DNA of 64,000 nt from Lepus europaeus (Eukaryota > Chordata > Mammalia > Lagomorpha > Leporidae). The notes beneath the pieces were generated by a model. It did not search any database. It was not told the DNA's origin and worked only from the letters and a program-made list of their open reading frames with translations. The position numbers were made by a program, and so were the translations under genes. Each line of letters starts with the position of its first letter. Positions within the stretch are counted from its first letter, which is position 1. Below, one piece after another: positions 47,296-59,558 of this stretch. The stretch is from assembly GCF_033115175.1 (NCBI RefSeq), contig NC_084827.1:25042001-25106000 (forward strand), written 5' to 3'.

Positions 47296-47616
47296 TTATT
47301 ATGATTTATTTATTTATTTGAAAGAGTTACAGAGAGGCAGAGGCTGAGAGACAGATCTTCCATCCACTGATTCACTCCCCAGAAGACTGCAATGGCTGGA
47401 GCTGTGTTGATCTGAAGCCAGGAGCCAGGAGCTTCTCCTGGGTCTCCCACACTGGTGCAGGGGCCCAAGGACTTGGGCCATCCCTTCATTGCTTTCCCAG
47501 GCTATAGCATAGAGCTGGATTGGAAGTGGAGCAGCCAGGACACAAATCAGCACCCATATGGGATGCCAGCACTGCAGGCAGCACCTTTACCTGCTATGTC
47601 ACAGTGCCTGCCTCCA
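47296..47616 (-). mobile_element. CSINE
   Basis: Probable duplication ATCGATTTACTTTT (47282-47295) and GTCGATCTACTTTT (47617-47630), two mismatches. Confidence 0.9.
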
Positions 47617-48099
47617 GTCGATCTACTTTTAACAAGTTGTTCCCAATTTTCACCCTCTCTACTAGAACCTGCCTTTTATTTTTATATTTTTAAGCCTTAT
47701 CTAATCTCTGTCACTGTTGCAGGTGCAAAGTTGCTTCCTGAAATAGATCTAGCATGTTTCCCACAGCACAGAAGGGTTTGAGTTCTCAACATTTCCCACA
47801 GATGGTTTGTAATAAGACTGTTGAACGAATGTTAAGGCTTCTAAGGAAGTTAGATTTCCAACTTGACTCTGTTTGTTTGTTGAGAGCTTCGCAAATAGCT
47901 GGAGAGAGGCTCTCAGGGGAGAATGTCAGGCAAAGGTCAGGTTCTGGACAGACAGCAACCAAACAGGCTACAGGGATCAGTTGAGAACTGGCAACTCCCT
48001 TATCAAGTCTTCACTTTCACACTTGGCAGCCAAGCAAATCTCCCAGTTATGCCAACGTGTGGTAGTGAGCGTGAGTCAAATTTAAAATTATTGGAGCTA

Positions 48100-48360
48100 T
48101 TTATAATAATATCTTGCAATTGTTTGATATTTATAGTTTGCAAGGTACTTTTGTATACAGCCAATGTTCCAGGTAGTATATCATAGCAATTTGATCTCTG
48201 TTTAATAATTGAACATACTACTACTTACTGTGAGGGGAGGCAACACTTGAAGAAATAAATACGATTACTTCCATTTTACGAAGGATAAAAATGGATTTTC
48301 AAGTCCTGAGAGGTTAAGAAATCTCTTTAAGTATATCTAAGCTTGTAACTGATGAATGTA
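48100..48360 (-). mobile_element. MIR, antisense
   Basis: TAGTTTGCAAGGTACTTTTG, CTTCCATTTTACGAAGGAT and GAGAGGTTAAGAAATCTC. Confidence 0.6.
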
Positions 48361-48716
48361 GTTATGTTCTATAAGTGAAAGCTGCTTGACCTTGAGGTCT
48401 ATTAGTTGGTCATTTCAAAATACATCAAAATGAAATGGGATGAAGATACTTGTAGTAAAGCATGCAATTCATGACCTGGTGTGTAGTGGGTGCGATTATC
48501 ATTTGTGAATCTGATTCAAGCATGCAAAAATGTGTCCTGGACAAGTAACAAGTAAATGAACAGATAAACCGATAATGCTAAAGCTCTAATGACAAAACCA
48601 AATGATTTTCAGAACCCAAAAGTGGGAAATAGCAGAATTTCATCAATTGTGTGTTTCTTTTTTATGCAACATCAATAGGAATTCTACTTATGAAAGAGGA
48701 GACATTTCATACTCAC

Positions 48717-49042
48717 TTTTTTTTTTAAGATTTTATTTCATTTGTTTGAAAGAGTTACAGAGAGGTAGAGAGAGAGAGAGAGGTCTTCCATCCACTGGTT
48801 CACTCCCCAGACGGCTGTAATGGCCAGTGCTGCACTGATCTGAAGCCAGGAGCCAGGAGCTTCTTCTGGGTCTCCCACGCAGGTGCAGGGGCCTAAGGAC
48901 CTGGCCCATCCTCCGTTGCTTTCCCAGGCCATAGCAGAGAGCTGGATCAGAAGATGAGCAGCTGGGACTCAAACCGGCGCCCATATGGGATCCTGGTGCT
49001 TCAGACCAGGGCTTTACCCCCCTGCACCACAGCGCCGGTCCC
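48717..49042 (-). mobile_element. CSINE
   Basis: T10, then GATTTTATTTCATTTGTTTG; ends CACCACAGCGCCGGTCCCC. Confidence 0.9.
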
Positions 49043-49297
49043 CATTAATTGACATTCTAATAAAGGGAATTTTACGTGAGGGAAAATAGATCCCTCATTC
49101 ATTTCAGCAAGTGTTAGTGCTGGGTTTGGACAGATTGCCTCACTATGCTGTAGGAAGAATGATGTGGCAGGCAAGCATCCAGGACACGGTCCTTTTCCTT
49201 GAGACGCTCTCTGCTCAGCTTTATGACAACTGCACCTTTAGAAAATTCCAAATCCCACAGGGCAGTGGTATCTTAAAGAGCAGAAAAGTTGAGATCC

Positions 49298-49600
49298 GGG
49301 GCCAGCGTTGTGGTATAACAGGTTAAGCTGCTGCCTGCAATTCTGGAATCCCATATGGGCTCTGGTTGGAGTCCCGGCTGCTCCACTTCTAGTCCAGCTC
49401 CCTACTAATGCACCTGGGAAAGCAGCGGAAGATGGTCCAAGTGTCTGGGCCCCTGGACCCACCTAGGAGACTCAGAAGAAGCTTCTAGCTTTGGGCTGGC
49501 CTGGACCTGGCAATTGCAGTCATTTGGGGAATGAACCAGCATTTGGAAGTCCTGTCTCTCCTTCTCTCTCTGTAACTCTGCCTTTCAAATCAATAATATA
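49298..49600 (+). mobile_element. CSINE
   Basis: Head GGGGCCAGCGTTGTGGTATA. The tail runs into four AAAGC units (49601-49622). Confidence 0.88.
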
Positions 49601-49622
49601 AAAGCAAAGCAAAGCAAAGCTG
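49601..49622. repeat. AAAGC pentamer repeat
   Basis: Four units. Confidence 0.85.
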
Positions 49623-50391
49623 AGATGCTGCTATGAAGAGAGAGATGGGAGGCAAAGTCAATCCAGGAGCAGGAACACAGGAACTCAGTGTGCCCAATCA
49701 TGGTCCTATCAGTGCTTGAAAGCTCATACACAGTTACTGAGTTTTGTCATCTACAATTTTATCACAAAAATCAAATCTGCATAGACTCACAGTTCCTAAC
49801 TGACATTTCCTGACATAGTTTCCTTGTGTTCCTGAGTCCCACAGCCTGTTACGTGTTGGCCCTGAATTCCCCCAGCACTCATTTCCACACTCTGCCATTC
49901 TCCTTGCTCTCTTCTACTGCATCCAGTCGGAACTGGAGCTAAGGTGCTACAGAAAACGGATCCTGCTGGTAACCTCATCCCTGGCCCTTCACGATGAAGG
50001 GAACCATTACTGTCAGCCCTCAGAACTGCATATCTGTCTGCATTTATTTTTAAATTTAAAAAGAGAAAAAGGTAGAAAAGTCGTATTACAGCTGGCCTGA
50101 GCATGTTAGAGGTTTGTCGAGCAAGCTGCATTCATCTAGATTAAGGGCCCAGATAAGATGCACGAAGGCAGCAAACATTGTGCTGCCCTTGAAGGCCGCA
50201 TCATCTGCTTTTCCTGATCTTGTCAGTGCGTCAAAATGAATAAATCGTGTGCTGCTGCTAAGAACCAAGTGCTTTCCTCTGAGCCACATGACTCTCTTGT
50301 TCAGCTGGGCCTCCTCAGTGAGGTTGTAAATACTGGATCACCTGTCAGTGAGAGACTTGCTTCTCTTACTCCTTCTTTCCAAGTAATTTTT

Positions 50392-50694
50392 AAAAAGATT
50401 TATTTGAAAGTCAGAGTTACAGAGACATAGGGAAAGACATCTTCCATCTTCTGGTTCACTCCCCAGATGGCTGTAACAAGCCAGTGCTGGGCCAGGAGCT
50501 AGGAACCTCATCCAGGTCTCTCACGTGGGTGGCAGGGTCCTAAACACTTGGGCCATCTTCTGCTACTTTTCCCAGGCCATTAGCAGGGAGCTGGAGCAAA
50601 GGTGGAGCAGCTGGGACACGAATTGGTGCCCATATTGGGATGCCAGCATTGCAGGTGGTGGCTTTACCCACTATGCAACAACACCGCCCCCATC
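50392..50694 (-). mobile_element. CSINE with perfect target duplication
   Basis: CCAAGTAATTTTT at 50379-50391 and 50695-50707. Confidence 0.94.
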
Positions 50695-50707
50695 CCAAGT
50701 AATTTTT

Positions 50708-50715
50708 CTTGTTTT

Positions 50716-50755
<40 letters not shown>

Positions 50756-50994
50756 GACCACTGGTCATTCTTCAAATAGTCTGGAAGCAGGTGCAAAGCT
50801 GGGATCTGGAAACCCAACTCAGGTCTTCCACATGGATGTTGGGAGCCTAGTTACTTGAACCATCAGCACTGCCTCCCAGGGTCCACATTATCAGGAAGTT
50901 GGAATCAGGAGCCAGAGCCGGGGATCAAACCCAGGCATTTTAACTGGGATGTGGGTGTCCTGGTGTCTTATCTGCTAGGCCAAATACCTTCTTC
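50708..50994 (-). mobile_element. CSINE, old, with GA repeat
   Basis: (GA)16 at 50719-50750, then TGACCGACCACTGGTC; ends CTGCTAGGCCAAATACC. Confidence 0.75.
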
Positions 50995-50998
50995 TAAA

Positions 50999-51410
50999 GT
51001 GATGTTATGAGATGTACTTTACATGCAATAACATTTGCCCACCTTAAGTGTGAATTTCAATTTTTTTTTTTTTTTTAGTAAATTCACCAACTTGTGCAGC
51101 CACCACCACAAACCAGGTATATTATTCTGCAAACATCCCTTGTGCACATTGACCCATGTTCCCATCCCCAGCCCAGGCAACTACTAATCTGTTTTTTCTC
51201 TTCTTATCTTTGCCTTGTCTGGATATTTAAATAAATGGAGTTGTGCTTTGTGTCTGACTTTTCTCATATACCCAATGTTTTTGAGGTTCACCTATGATAC
51301 AGCTTGTCGATGAACAATATTCCATTGTATAGGCATGCCACACTGTGTTTATATGGTTGATGCATATTCTAATTTCTTCCACTTTTTGATGACCTGAAAA
51401 TAATGAGATA
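50999..51410 (-). mobile_element. L1 3' region, antisense
   Basis: GCAGCCACCACCACAAACC, GGCAACTACTAATCTG and ACAATATTCCATTGTATAGG. Confidence 0.8.
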
Positions 51411-51564
51411 GAAAGAGCTTGAGTATGGAGTCAGAAATCCCAGGCTGAGCCCTAGTTCTGGCCTTTAATTAATTTAATTAACCACATGATTTATTTCTTC
51501 ATCTGCAGGAAGGAGGTAATTAACCCTGCCCTGCTCTTAGAGTTCTTATATGAATCAAGTGAGA

Positions 51565-51898
51565 GAGGCTGGTGCTGTGGCATATTGGGTAAAGCTGCTG
51601 CCTGCTGTGCCAACATCCCACATGGGCGCTGGTTCCAGTCCTGGCTGCCCCATTTCCAATCCAGCTCCCTGCTATGGCCTGGGAAAGCAGCAGAAGATGG
51701 ACCAAGTCCTTGGGTCCCTGCAGCCACATGATAGACCTGGAAGAAACTCCTGGCTCCTGGCTTTGGACTGGCTCAGCTTCAGCAGTTGTGGCCATTCGAG
51801 GAGTAAACCAGTGGATGGAAGATCTCTCTCTGCCTCTGCCTCTCTGTAAGTCTGCCTTTCAAATAAATAAGTACATCTTAAAAAAAAAAAAAAAACAG
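51565..51898 (+). mobile_element. CSINE with target duplication
   Basis: TCAAGTGAGA at 51555-51564 and 51899-51908. Confidence 0.93.
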
Positions 51899-52200
51899 TC
51901 AAGTGAGATAATGTATGTGAAATGCTTTGTGAACTGTAAAACAGAGGACAAATGAAAGGCATTGTTATCCAAGCAGACTTCCAGACATTCAAATGGATTG
52001 AATATTTCTCAAGATTCTTTCCACATTCATGACCTTAGGAAACACCTAGACTTTTCTTTCTGTGAACTTTCTCTTGTCAAAATTTGTTAAGAAAAGATTT
52101 ACTGTCATTCTGCCTCTGAAATTCACTTGCATTTTAAACTTTACTTTTGATTGATTGTCAAGTAAAAAGCTTTGCTTCCTCTTGAAAAGAGTGTCTTCAG

Positions 52201-52665
52201 GGGCTGGTGTTGTGGCACAGCGGGTTAACACCCTGGCCTGTAGTGCCGGCATCCCTGATGGGCGCCGGTCCTGGTCCCGGCTGCTCCTCTTCCAATCCAG
52301 CTCTCTGCTATGGTCTGGGAAAGCAGTAGAGGATGGGCCAGGTCCTTGGGCCCCTGCACCCTCATGGGAGACCCAGAAGAAGCTCCTGGCTCCTGGCTTC
52401 GGATTAGCACAGCTCCGACTGTTGTGCCAATTGGGGAGTGAACCATTGGATGGAAGACCTCTCTCTCTGCCTCTCCTTTCTGTATAACTCTGATTTTCAA
52501 ATAAATAAATAAACCTTAAAAAAAATGTTAAAAAACGCAGCATGCCAGCCATAGTGGCCATTTGGGGGGTGAACCAATGGAAGGAAGACCTTTCTCTCTG
52601 TCTCTCTCTCTCACTGTCTAACTCTGCTTGTCAATAAAAATGTTAAAAAAAAAAAAAAGGAAAAA
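52201..52665 (+). mobile_element. CSINE with a second insertion in its tail
   Basis: Outer duplication GTGTCTTCAG at 52191-52200 and 52666-52675. The body ends near 52520 and the A-tail is split. Confidence 0.92.
52536..52635 (+). mobile_element. CSINE, young, strongly 5'-truncated
   Basis: Only the last 100 nt, from GCAGCATGCCAGCCATAGTGG, flanked by AAAAATGTTAAAAA at 52521-52534 and 52636-52649. Confidence 0.85.
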
Positions 52666-52941
52666 GTGTCTTCAGTTACAATAGACTCACTGTTGAAAGA
52701 ATGCAATTCAATGTAGTTGAAGTTCAGGTTTAATCAGGGTACCCTCCAACCCACAGAGTAAATTGAATCTTTTTAGTACCTCAACTAATTATTTAACGTG
52801 GCCTCCCAAGAGTGAACTGAGTGGAGAGTTAAGGGCAGATAAACAGGTTTCCAATCAGTTGAAGAAAAGTCTAAGCAAATGTGAGCATCGTCCAGTCAAA
52901 AGTGACTAAACTTTTGCTACATTTAATCAAGGTATATTCAG

Positions 52942-53285
52942 GGGCCAGCACCAATTAACTAATTAACATATTAATTACGTGGCATACTGGCATCCCATAA
53001 TGAGTGCTCCCATAATGAAGTGCTCTGCTACTTCAGTTCCAATCTATCTTCCTGCTAACGCACCTGGGAAGGCAGGAGAGGATGGCCCAAGTACCCAGGC
53101 CTTGGCGACTCAGGTAAGGGATCAGGATAGAGTTCTTGCCTCCTGGCTTCAGCCTGGCCCCATCCCTGGCTGTTGTAGCCATTTTTGGAGTGAACCAGTG
53201 GCTATAAGAAATCTCTCTCTCCCCCTCTCCCCCCACTCCTCTTTTCAAATAAATACATCTTTAAAAACAGCAACAACAAGAAGAC
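52942..53285 (+). mobile_element. CSINE
   Basis: ATATTCAG at 52934-52941 and 53286-53293. The head is altered by an AATTAACTAATTAACATATT insert. Confidence 0.85.
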
Positions 53286-54047
53286 ATATTCAGATATTCA
53301 GAGACATGGGTTGTTAACCACAGTCTATCATGTCTCATTATTTAATTTCCACAAAGCATAAAAATGCTGCCTTGAGAAGGCAGAGTGTGCTTTGCTTCAA
53401 AGAGAAATAACTGGACACTCAGTCCAAAGGCAGGTAGCACATTTACCACCTTCCACATCTTCTACCTTACCTGACACCACAGGCTGCGTTCAAGGAGCTT
53501 TATCACTAAGCTCCTAGGGGGATCCTGGGATGGCAGACTTCCAGGGCAAGGGCGATTGGCTGCCCCAAGTTCACTAGAATCTAAAGCATAGAATGTGAAT
53601 TCCTGTCAAGTGCCTTTGGTAGAATCACTGGCCAATCCAGTATTAGAACTCAGGGGCTCCCAGTGCCCAGATTCAAATTACTAGACTGTCTCCTCTGAAA
53701 ACAGCAAATCCCCAGACATCCCCAGCATTCCCTGGGGTTATATAACACGGGCCACTGAGGTCAAATAAGTCTACTCCTTCTAAATATATCTCTATTCCTT
53801 TGTCAATAATTGATGATGAGAGCATTACAAAGCAAAACAAGTCATGGGGTTTTATGTGCTAAGGAAAATACTCTGCTAAGTTTTCATCCTGTGGGTGCTG
53901 CCCAACTATTTAGATGTAATAGATGCCATAAATCACTTACATTATTTTTCATGTTTTCATATTCCGTTACGACAATCTGAAGGTCTGTAGCAGGAGACCA
54001 AACCTTTCAATTTTTGCAGCTCTGGCCCTGGACACTACCACTATCTA

Positions 54048-54075
54048 ATAATAATAATAATATTAATAATAATAG
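54048..54075. repeat. TAA trinucleotide repeat
   Basis: About nine TAA units with one ATT interruption. Confidence 0.88.
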
Positions 54076-54199
54076 CTCTTATTTCATGTGCTCTTAGTGC
54101 TCATATTAAATCAAAATCAAGCAGATAATAGTTTGCAAGAGCTGGCTCAAGCTGCTTCAAGTCTGTTTTTTTTTTTACTGATAACACTTATATTTGTAT

Positions 54200-54640
54200 A
54201 ACTTAATATATTATCAAGGTAATCAGTATGTTTTATATATATTTTGTATTTTTAATTGACAAAATTATATTTTATGATGTATAACATGATGTTTTGAAAT
54301 ATGTTTACATTTTGAAATAATTAAATTGAACTAATTGACATATTTCATTACTTCACAGTATTTGTCTTTTTCTGTGTGTGAAAACAGGTAAAATCTAGTC
54401 TCAGCAATTTTCAAGTATACACTGCATTGTTGTTAACTATATTCATCAAGTTGCAGAATAGATTTCTTTAACTTATGCCTGCTAACTGAAACTTTATATC
54501 CTTGACTAAATCTCCTCAACATTTCCCCTCTACTTCTCAGTCCTGGGTAGCACCATTCTGCTTTCTTCTCATGAATTTGCCATTTTTAGGTTCCACATGT
54601 AAGCAATACTATGTGGTATTGGAATACAAAGTGTATGTCT
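54200..54640 (-). mobile_element. L1 3' UTR, antisense
   Basis: TTTATGATGTATAACATGATG, TCTCAGCAATTTTCAAGTAT and GCTAACTGAAACTTTATATCC. Confidence 0.82.
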
Positions 54641-54828
54641 TGTCTATTTACATTACATATGACACTGCAATGACATGACATACTTCAGTGCATGAATATA
54701 TATGTGTTACATGTGTAGGTCATATATGTGTACTTGTGTGGATGTATATATATGTGTATATCATGTTCATTCTATTTCAAAGACAACTTGAGGCAACTTA
54801 GAATTTTTAGATGTCATAAACAATTTCC

Positions 54829-54876
54829 GATTTGAAAGGAGGTTATACACAAGATTTGAAAGGAGGTCATATATAA
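54829..54876. repeat. 24-bp tandem duplication
   Basis: GATTTGAAAGGAGGT followed by TATACACAA, then a second copy with minor changes. Confidence 0.8.
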
Positions 54877-55308
54877 GAGTAATGACACTTGAAACTGAAA
54901 TTTGGATACAAATTTCTGGTGAAAGGTCAATGCAAGAGAAAGGATTAAGTGTGTTCTCTGTGTCACGAGAGACTCCATCTTGTGGTTGGACTTGCATGTA
55001 CTGATTTTTCCAAAGCCTGCCTATGATGGAGTTCTGCCTGTGAATTCTTTCTGCCAGTATGCAAACATTTCCCCATTTTCTGTGCTGTTATCAGGGTGCT
55101 TGGAAACATGCCCTGTGACTCTCTATAATGTTCAGAACACATGGCAGGTCTTTAACAAGTTCATGACAATGTGTGTTATGAAAATCCTATGCCTGATATT
55201 CAATATTTACATTTCCTATTCTTCCAGAAGCACCGAGTTTCAACGTATGTCTTGAAATTATTTTTAGCCAGAAATGGAGATATTCTTTGGTGGTGGCCTG
55301 CAGAAAAG

Positions 55309-55341
55309 CAAAAAACAAACAAACAAACAAACAAAAACCAA
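55309..55341. repeat. AAAC repeat
   Basis: Six or so AAAC units. Confidence 0.85.
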
Positions 55342-56344
55342 AAAACCTCCAGTGAAAGTTCGGATGTGCTTCTTCTTTCCTGTTATACTCTCCATTTGAT
55401 ACAGTTCAAAACCCAGCAACTAAAGCAGCCACAGACTTTTTGGCAGCCGGGAAAGGTGGCATTCATTGGAGCTGGGTCGCGTTGACTCCACAGAGGGTCA
55501 ACGGGCACCACTGCAGAATTTTGGCTTCTGCGAAGCTCCTGGGGAGATGCAGCTGTTGCCTTCTCCTGGATAAAGTGACGTGCTCTGGGAGAGGGAGTCC
55601 TGAAGAGCTAGAAATCAGCTCCTCTGCCTATTTGGCCCTCCCAGAAACAAGCACTCTGCTAGAAGAGTCTAAAATGTGGTGAGCAAAAAGACCCCATGTG
55701 TTTTGGACACAGCAATTGCTCTAGTGTTATGAGACACAATTACCTGGTGGGTTACAAATACTAAAAGTACTCTCTCAAAACATATAGTGTGTCCTGCTAA
55801 TTTATGGTTTTACAACCAGGTATTTCATAATATATCTACACAAAAATGCCCAAGCTTCAGTGTATTACAGTTTAGTGCTTGAAGTATCATGAAGCAGACT
55901 GTCATCCTCAGTATCATTTTTTATTGTCATTTATTTGGAGTAAGAACTACAGGTAACAAAGCATTTTAAGTACAACTAAGAAAGCAGCACAGGAATTATG
56001 AAATCATGTACAAAACATTACAGTTCAAATTAAATGCTTTACAGTTTAATTTATACAAAATATGTTTCTATGGAATATAAGAGGTTAAAATTATAGCCTT
56101 AACTGTGTCCTTTTTTATACTTATTTACCTTTCAAAAATAGCCAAAATTAAATACAAGTTGAAAACTTTACAAACCAGTGAGGTATTCTTATTGAAAAAT
56201 ATAGGAACCTCTAAAAATAAATATGAGAAAATACATTATTAAAATCTGATAATAATAAATCTAAATGATTATATTAACCAATTCACAAATTCAAAATTAT
56301 CATTTGAGCATGAGGTTACTGATTATTTTTCTGTGGGTCTTTTA

Positions 56345-57870
56345 CGGCATTCATTCAGTTGATATGTGCAACAAATAATTGCTGTACACCCTCTGCTTTA
56401 GGGAATGTGTTTGGTCCTGAAGAAATTCTGGGGACAAACAGATGTAGACCCTGCTCTCATGGAGCGTACAGTCTAGGGGGGAAGACGTACAAGAACAAAA
56501 CAGCAGAAATTCTGGGTAGTAGCCTCTCAAGCTAGAGGAAGCCACATCTAACCTGGGCTCTGCAGGGTGAGGGGAGTTCATCTGGCCAAGAAGGGCAAAA
56601 GGAAGTAGAAAGAAGGTTCAGGTAGGAGGAGAGGAAAGGCAAAGACCCCGAGGTCCAGGAGGCACCTATTCTACAGGTCTATTCTACAGCAGTGCTTCTC
56701 ACACAAAGGTCCTCAGTTACTTCTTGGGCCATGATTCCATTTTTACCCATCACTGGGAAAATGAGGAAAATGCTGTATGTCTTTTCAATGTTAAAGTCAC
56801 TACAGTTTAATGACTGGGTTTGTGACCATTTTATTTTCTGGCATGAAAATGACCCCCTCTTATGAAATGACCATGGTAGCATTTTTTGAAATAGATGATC
56901 TTTTTTTTTTAATTAAAGGAACAAAAACTACTGCTGTACTATATAAAATTTCAAATCTGGGAGTCACTGTTCAAAGAATAAACTTCTTGACTAAAGAGGA
57001 GGGAGGAAAAGGAGGACATCAAGAGATAAGGTTAAGGAGAAGGCAGGAGTGAGAGCGTGAAGAGCCATGTGAAAACCTTGGACTTTATCCTCAGAGCAAG
57101 GGGGAGTGAAACTCTATTTAGATTTGTGATAAATCTGTCTGAGATGCTGTGTGTAAGGATGTGTGTGTTTGGGCAAGACAGAAGGTGTGCAAGCCAGATA
57201 AGCTGAACTGTGTAATGCCAGGGAAGAAAAGGTAATAGCCAGAAATTGAGCCAAATCAGGGAGCCTACATGTCAGTAGATGACTTCAAGAGATACCAGGA
57301 TTTGGTAATTTGTTATAGCAGATGAAAAAAATGGGGCAATCCTGGTCCAGGCTTTTTCTTTTGGAAATTGAGTTGATCATTGTGCTAACTACTGAGAAAA
57401 CGCAAGAGAACAGGGCTTTTTATGAAGGAAAGTGGTAATTTCATTTGGGGTCCTATTGAATTTGAGATGTGTTTTTGTTCAAATGTCCATAGGCCAGTTG
57501 TCTACCGAGGCCTCAAGCACATGAGAAGAAGTGCTGTGCTTTCAGCATAAAGGTTGTAGTCACCAGGAAAATGACTGAAGTCAAGAAAGTGGAGGAAATT
57601 TCCCAGAGGACATAGCATTAGAAGAAAAAGAGGAAAGCAGACCACAGCGTCAGATGCTACAGGAATCAATTGGAAAAGGGACTGAAGAATGCTCACTGCG
57701 TTTGGCAACAAGAATATAGTTAGGGACCTTGGAGCACTGGAGGCAACAGAGTCCAGATGCCGGTGCAGGAAACTGGAGCTTTTTATTCAGTGGGGCTATC
57801 AAAGAGAAGAGAGAAATAGGCCAGCACCTGGTGGGAGATGTAGGTTTGAGCAAAGGATGATTATTATTTT
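56345..57870 (-). mobile_element. L2 relic, antisense
   Basis: GCATTCATTCAGTTGATATG, CTGCTCTCATGGAGCGTACAG, AGAGCCATGTGAAAACCTTGG and GAGGACATAGCATTAG track antisense L2. Confidence 0.65.
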
Positions 57871-58156
57871 TTTTAATATAGAGAGTTGATTGTGGCTATT
57901 GTAGGAGTCACTTGATAGGGAGACTTTGAAGACTCATAGGAAGTTAAGATAATCAACAGAAATACAAATACAAATATTCACTTAAAAATGTAAAGATCCT
58001 TAGACATAAAATACATCATTCCCATAAGAACATGTGATCCACTATAAAATTGACAGTGACTTTAAATTCACTTAAGGTTGTAAAATGATTCTAAGCAATT
58101 CTCTGAGGGAATCATATTTTTAAATATTTTTTAAAATCATGTTTTAAAATAGTATT
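57782..58156 (-). other. ASB15: ASB15 3' UTR (extent tentative)
   Basis: Sequence after the stop on the - strand is AT-rich. The first poly(A) hexamers are ATTAAA at 57877-57872 and AATAAA at 57787-57782. The second lies inside an antisense L2 relic, so the ATTAAA may be the functional one. Confidence 0.45.
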
Positions 58157-58335
58157 TTAAAATTCTGGCAATTTTAGCTCTTGCCCATAGAGATCATACT
58201 CTTTAAATAATATGTATTTTTGAATAACTGGTGGTAGAGGAAGCCTCTTCATTAAGTCTGGCTGGCAGAGTCGCTGGAGTCCCATAAGTCTTCGGATTTT
58301 TAACCGGCATAAATGCTGTAGCGAACAAGGATTCT
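58157..58335 (-). CDS. ASB15: ASB15 last coding exon (SOCS box)
   Basis: Acceptor TATTCATTTTAG leads into AGAATCCTTGTTCG. The first two bases complete the Glu codon begun at 61604. The frame then reads [19 protein letters not shown], then [20 protein letters not shown], and ends [10 protein letters not shown] with TAA at 58159-58157. [12 protein letters not shown] is the BC box that contacts Elongin C, and [13 protein letters not shown] is the Cullin-5 box. As I recall, the human C-terminus ends GQELKLT, so the last residues differ slightly. Confidence 0.94.
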
Positions 58336-58499
58336 CTAAAATGAATAGGGAACAAGCAAATATTAAAAACAATATCAGTGGACAGATGCATAAGATACAA
58401 GCTGCTTCAGACTAACATGCATGCTGTCATTTTGAAAAACATGTGCCCACTTCAGCAACTGGTGATTTTATTTGAAATTCCAGTTGCAGGTTAAGTGTT

Positions 58500-58620
58500 T
58501 GGACTACATCTCTAGCATCTAAGCTCCATAGGAGCAGAGATTCAATCTATGTTTGTGCCAGGAAGAGTCTGGCTCATTATGGGTGTTCAGCTAGAAGCTG
58601 GTAAATGAATGAATGGATTT
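58500..58620 (+). mobile_element. L2 3' end
   Basis: AAGCTCCATAGGAGCAGAGA to GGTAAATGAATGAATGG. Confidence 0.7.
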
Positions 58621-58900
58621 GATTTAAGAAAGTCTCATATCTCTTTCTGTTTAATTCTTAGTATTATACATATTTTTTTACTTCCTCTCTCTTTTGGCAA
58701 TCTTTCTGATGAGTTATTACACATGAAACATTGATACAAATCCTTGCATTATTCATAGCACAATCTGAGCTTTGCCAGTGTCTAACATCAAAATATTTTA
58801 TATTTAAAACATATATAGATACCAATGTTACTCAAGTATCTAATGCTAGTTTTATCATCAATTATTACTTTACCTATGTTAAAAGTGCAGTATTGATATA

Positions 58901-59019
58901 TTAGGGTACTTTTAAAAATTCATAGAAAATGGAATTAAAAGATCAATTTATCATGGAGCAAAACATTTTTAAAAAAATTTCGTAATAAAATTTTTCCATG
59001 AAGTTTTTGAAGACCCCTT
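58901..59019. mobile_element. Mariner-like MITE copy
   Basis: GGGTACTTTTAAAAATTCATAG left; TTTTTCCATGAAGTTTTTGA right, followed by AGACCCC. Confidence 0.7.
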
Positions 59020-59096
59020 GCATGCATGGATTTCAATTTTTTTTGCACCAAAATAAACATCTTTTATTTCCTTTTTCCCACAAACTTTTAAACAAC
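59020..59096. mobile_element. Mariner-like MITE half copy
   Basis: TTTTTTTGCACCAAAATAAAC to CCCACAAACTTTTAAAC; adjacent to the previous copy. Confidence 0.6.
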
Positions 59097-59149
59097 CACC
59101 CATACAAGCAATATGAATGCATAAAAGAGCGGCATAGCAGATACACTTA

Positions 59150-59375
59150 GAGGTGGCCTCAGGACACAGTCAACTTGGATTAAAATCTTGGCTCTGTCAC
59201 TTAGTATTTGTGTGACCCTGGACAAGTTACTTAACCCCTGAGATGTGAGTACTCTCATTGTGAAATGTGGTAATATTGGGAAATACCTGACAAGGTTGTT
59301 TGAAGATTAACCAAATTAGTTCATACAAAGCATTAGAAAGTAGGCACCTTTAACTATTTAATAAATACTATCATT
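59150..59375 (+). mobile_element. MIR
   Basis: ATCTTGGCTCTGTCACTTAG, TGTGTGACCCTGGACAAG and TTACTTAACCCCTGAG are classic MIR. Confidence 0.85.
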
Positions 59376-59558
59376 CAATTTAATAATCATACTGATGACT
59401 TTTCTATTACACTTGAGATTTATTAAATTTATTCATTAAAAAAACTGAAAGTGTTTTCTAAAGATTATTGAGAAGAAATTGTTACCACAACAGGCAGGAA
59501 AATATAATCTAAGTCTTTAAAACAAGTCATAATTTTATTATTTTCACTAACAAGTATG

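Larger units (their letters stand above)
49043..50391. other. Intergenic unique sequence around one CSINE
   Basis: Outside the CSINE at 49298-49600, the sequence from 49620 to 50378 is complex and repeat-free. The stretch 50085-50345 resembles a conserved non-coding element in texture. Confidence 0.45.
53294..56344. other. Intergenic with L1 3' end, otherwise unique
   Basis: L1 relic at 54200-54640, a TAA-rich run at 54048-54075, a 24-bp tandem duplicate at 54829-54876 and an AAAC repeat at 55309-55341. Unique parts (53294-54195, 54880-56344) show no exon. Confidence 0.55.

Noticed and set aside
49601-49622. Short direct repeats as a CRISPR-like array
   Set aside because: Contiguous pentamers without spacers, in a vertebrate genome: a simple repeat.
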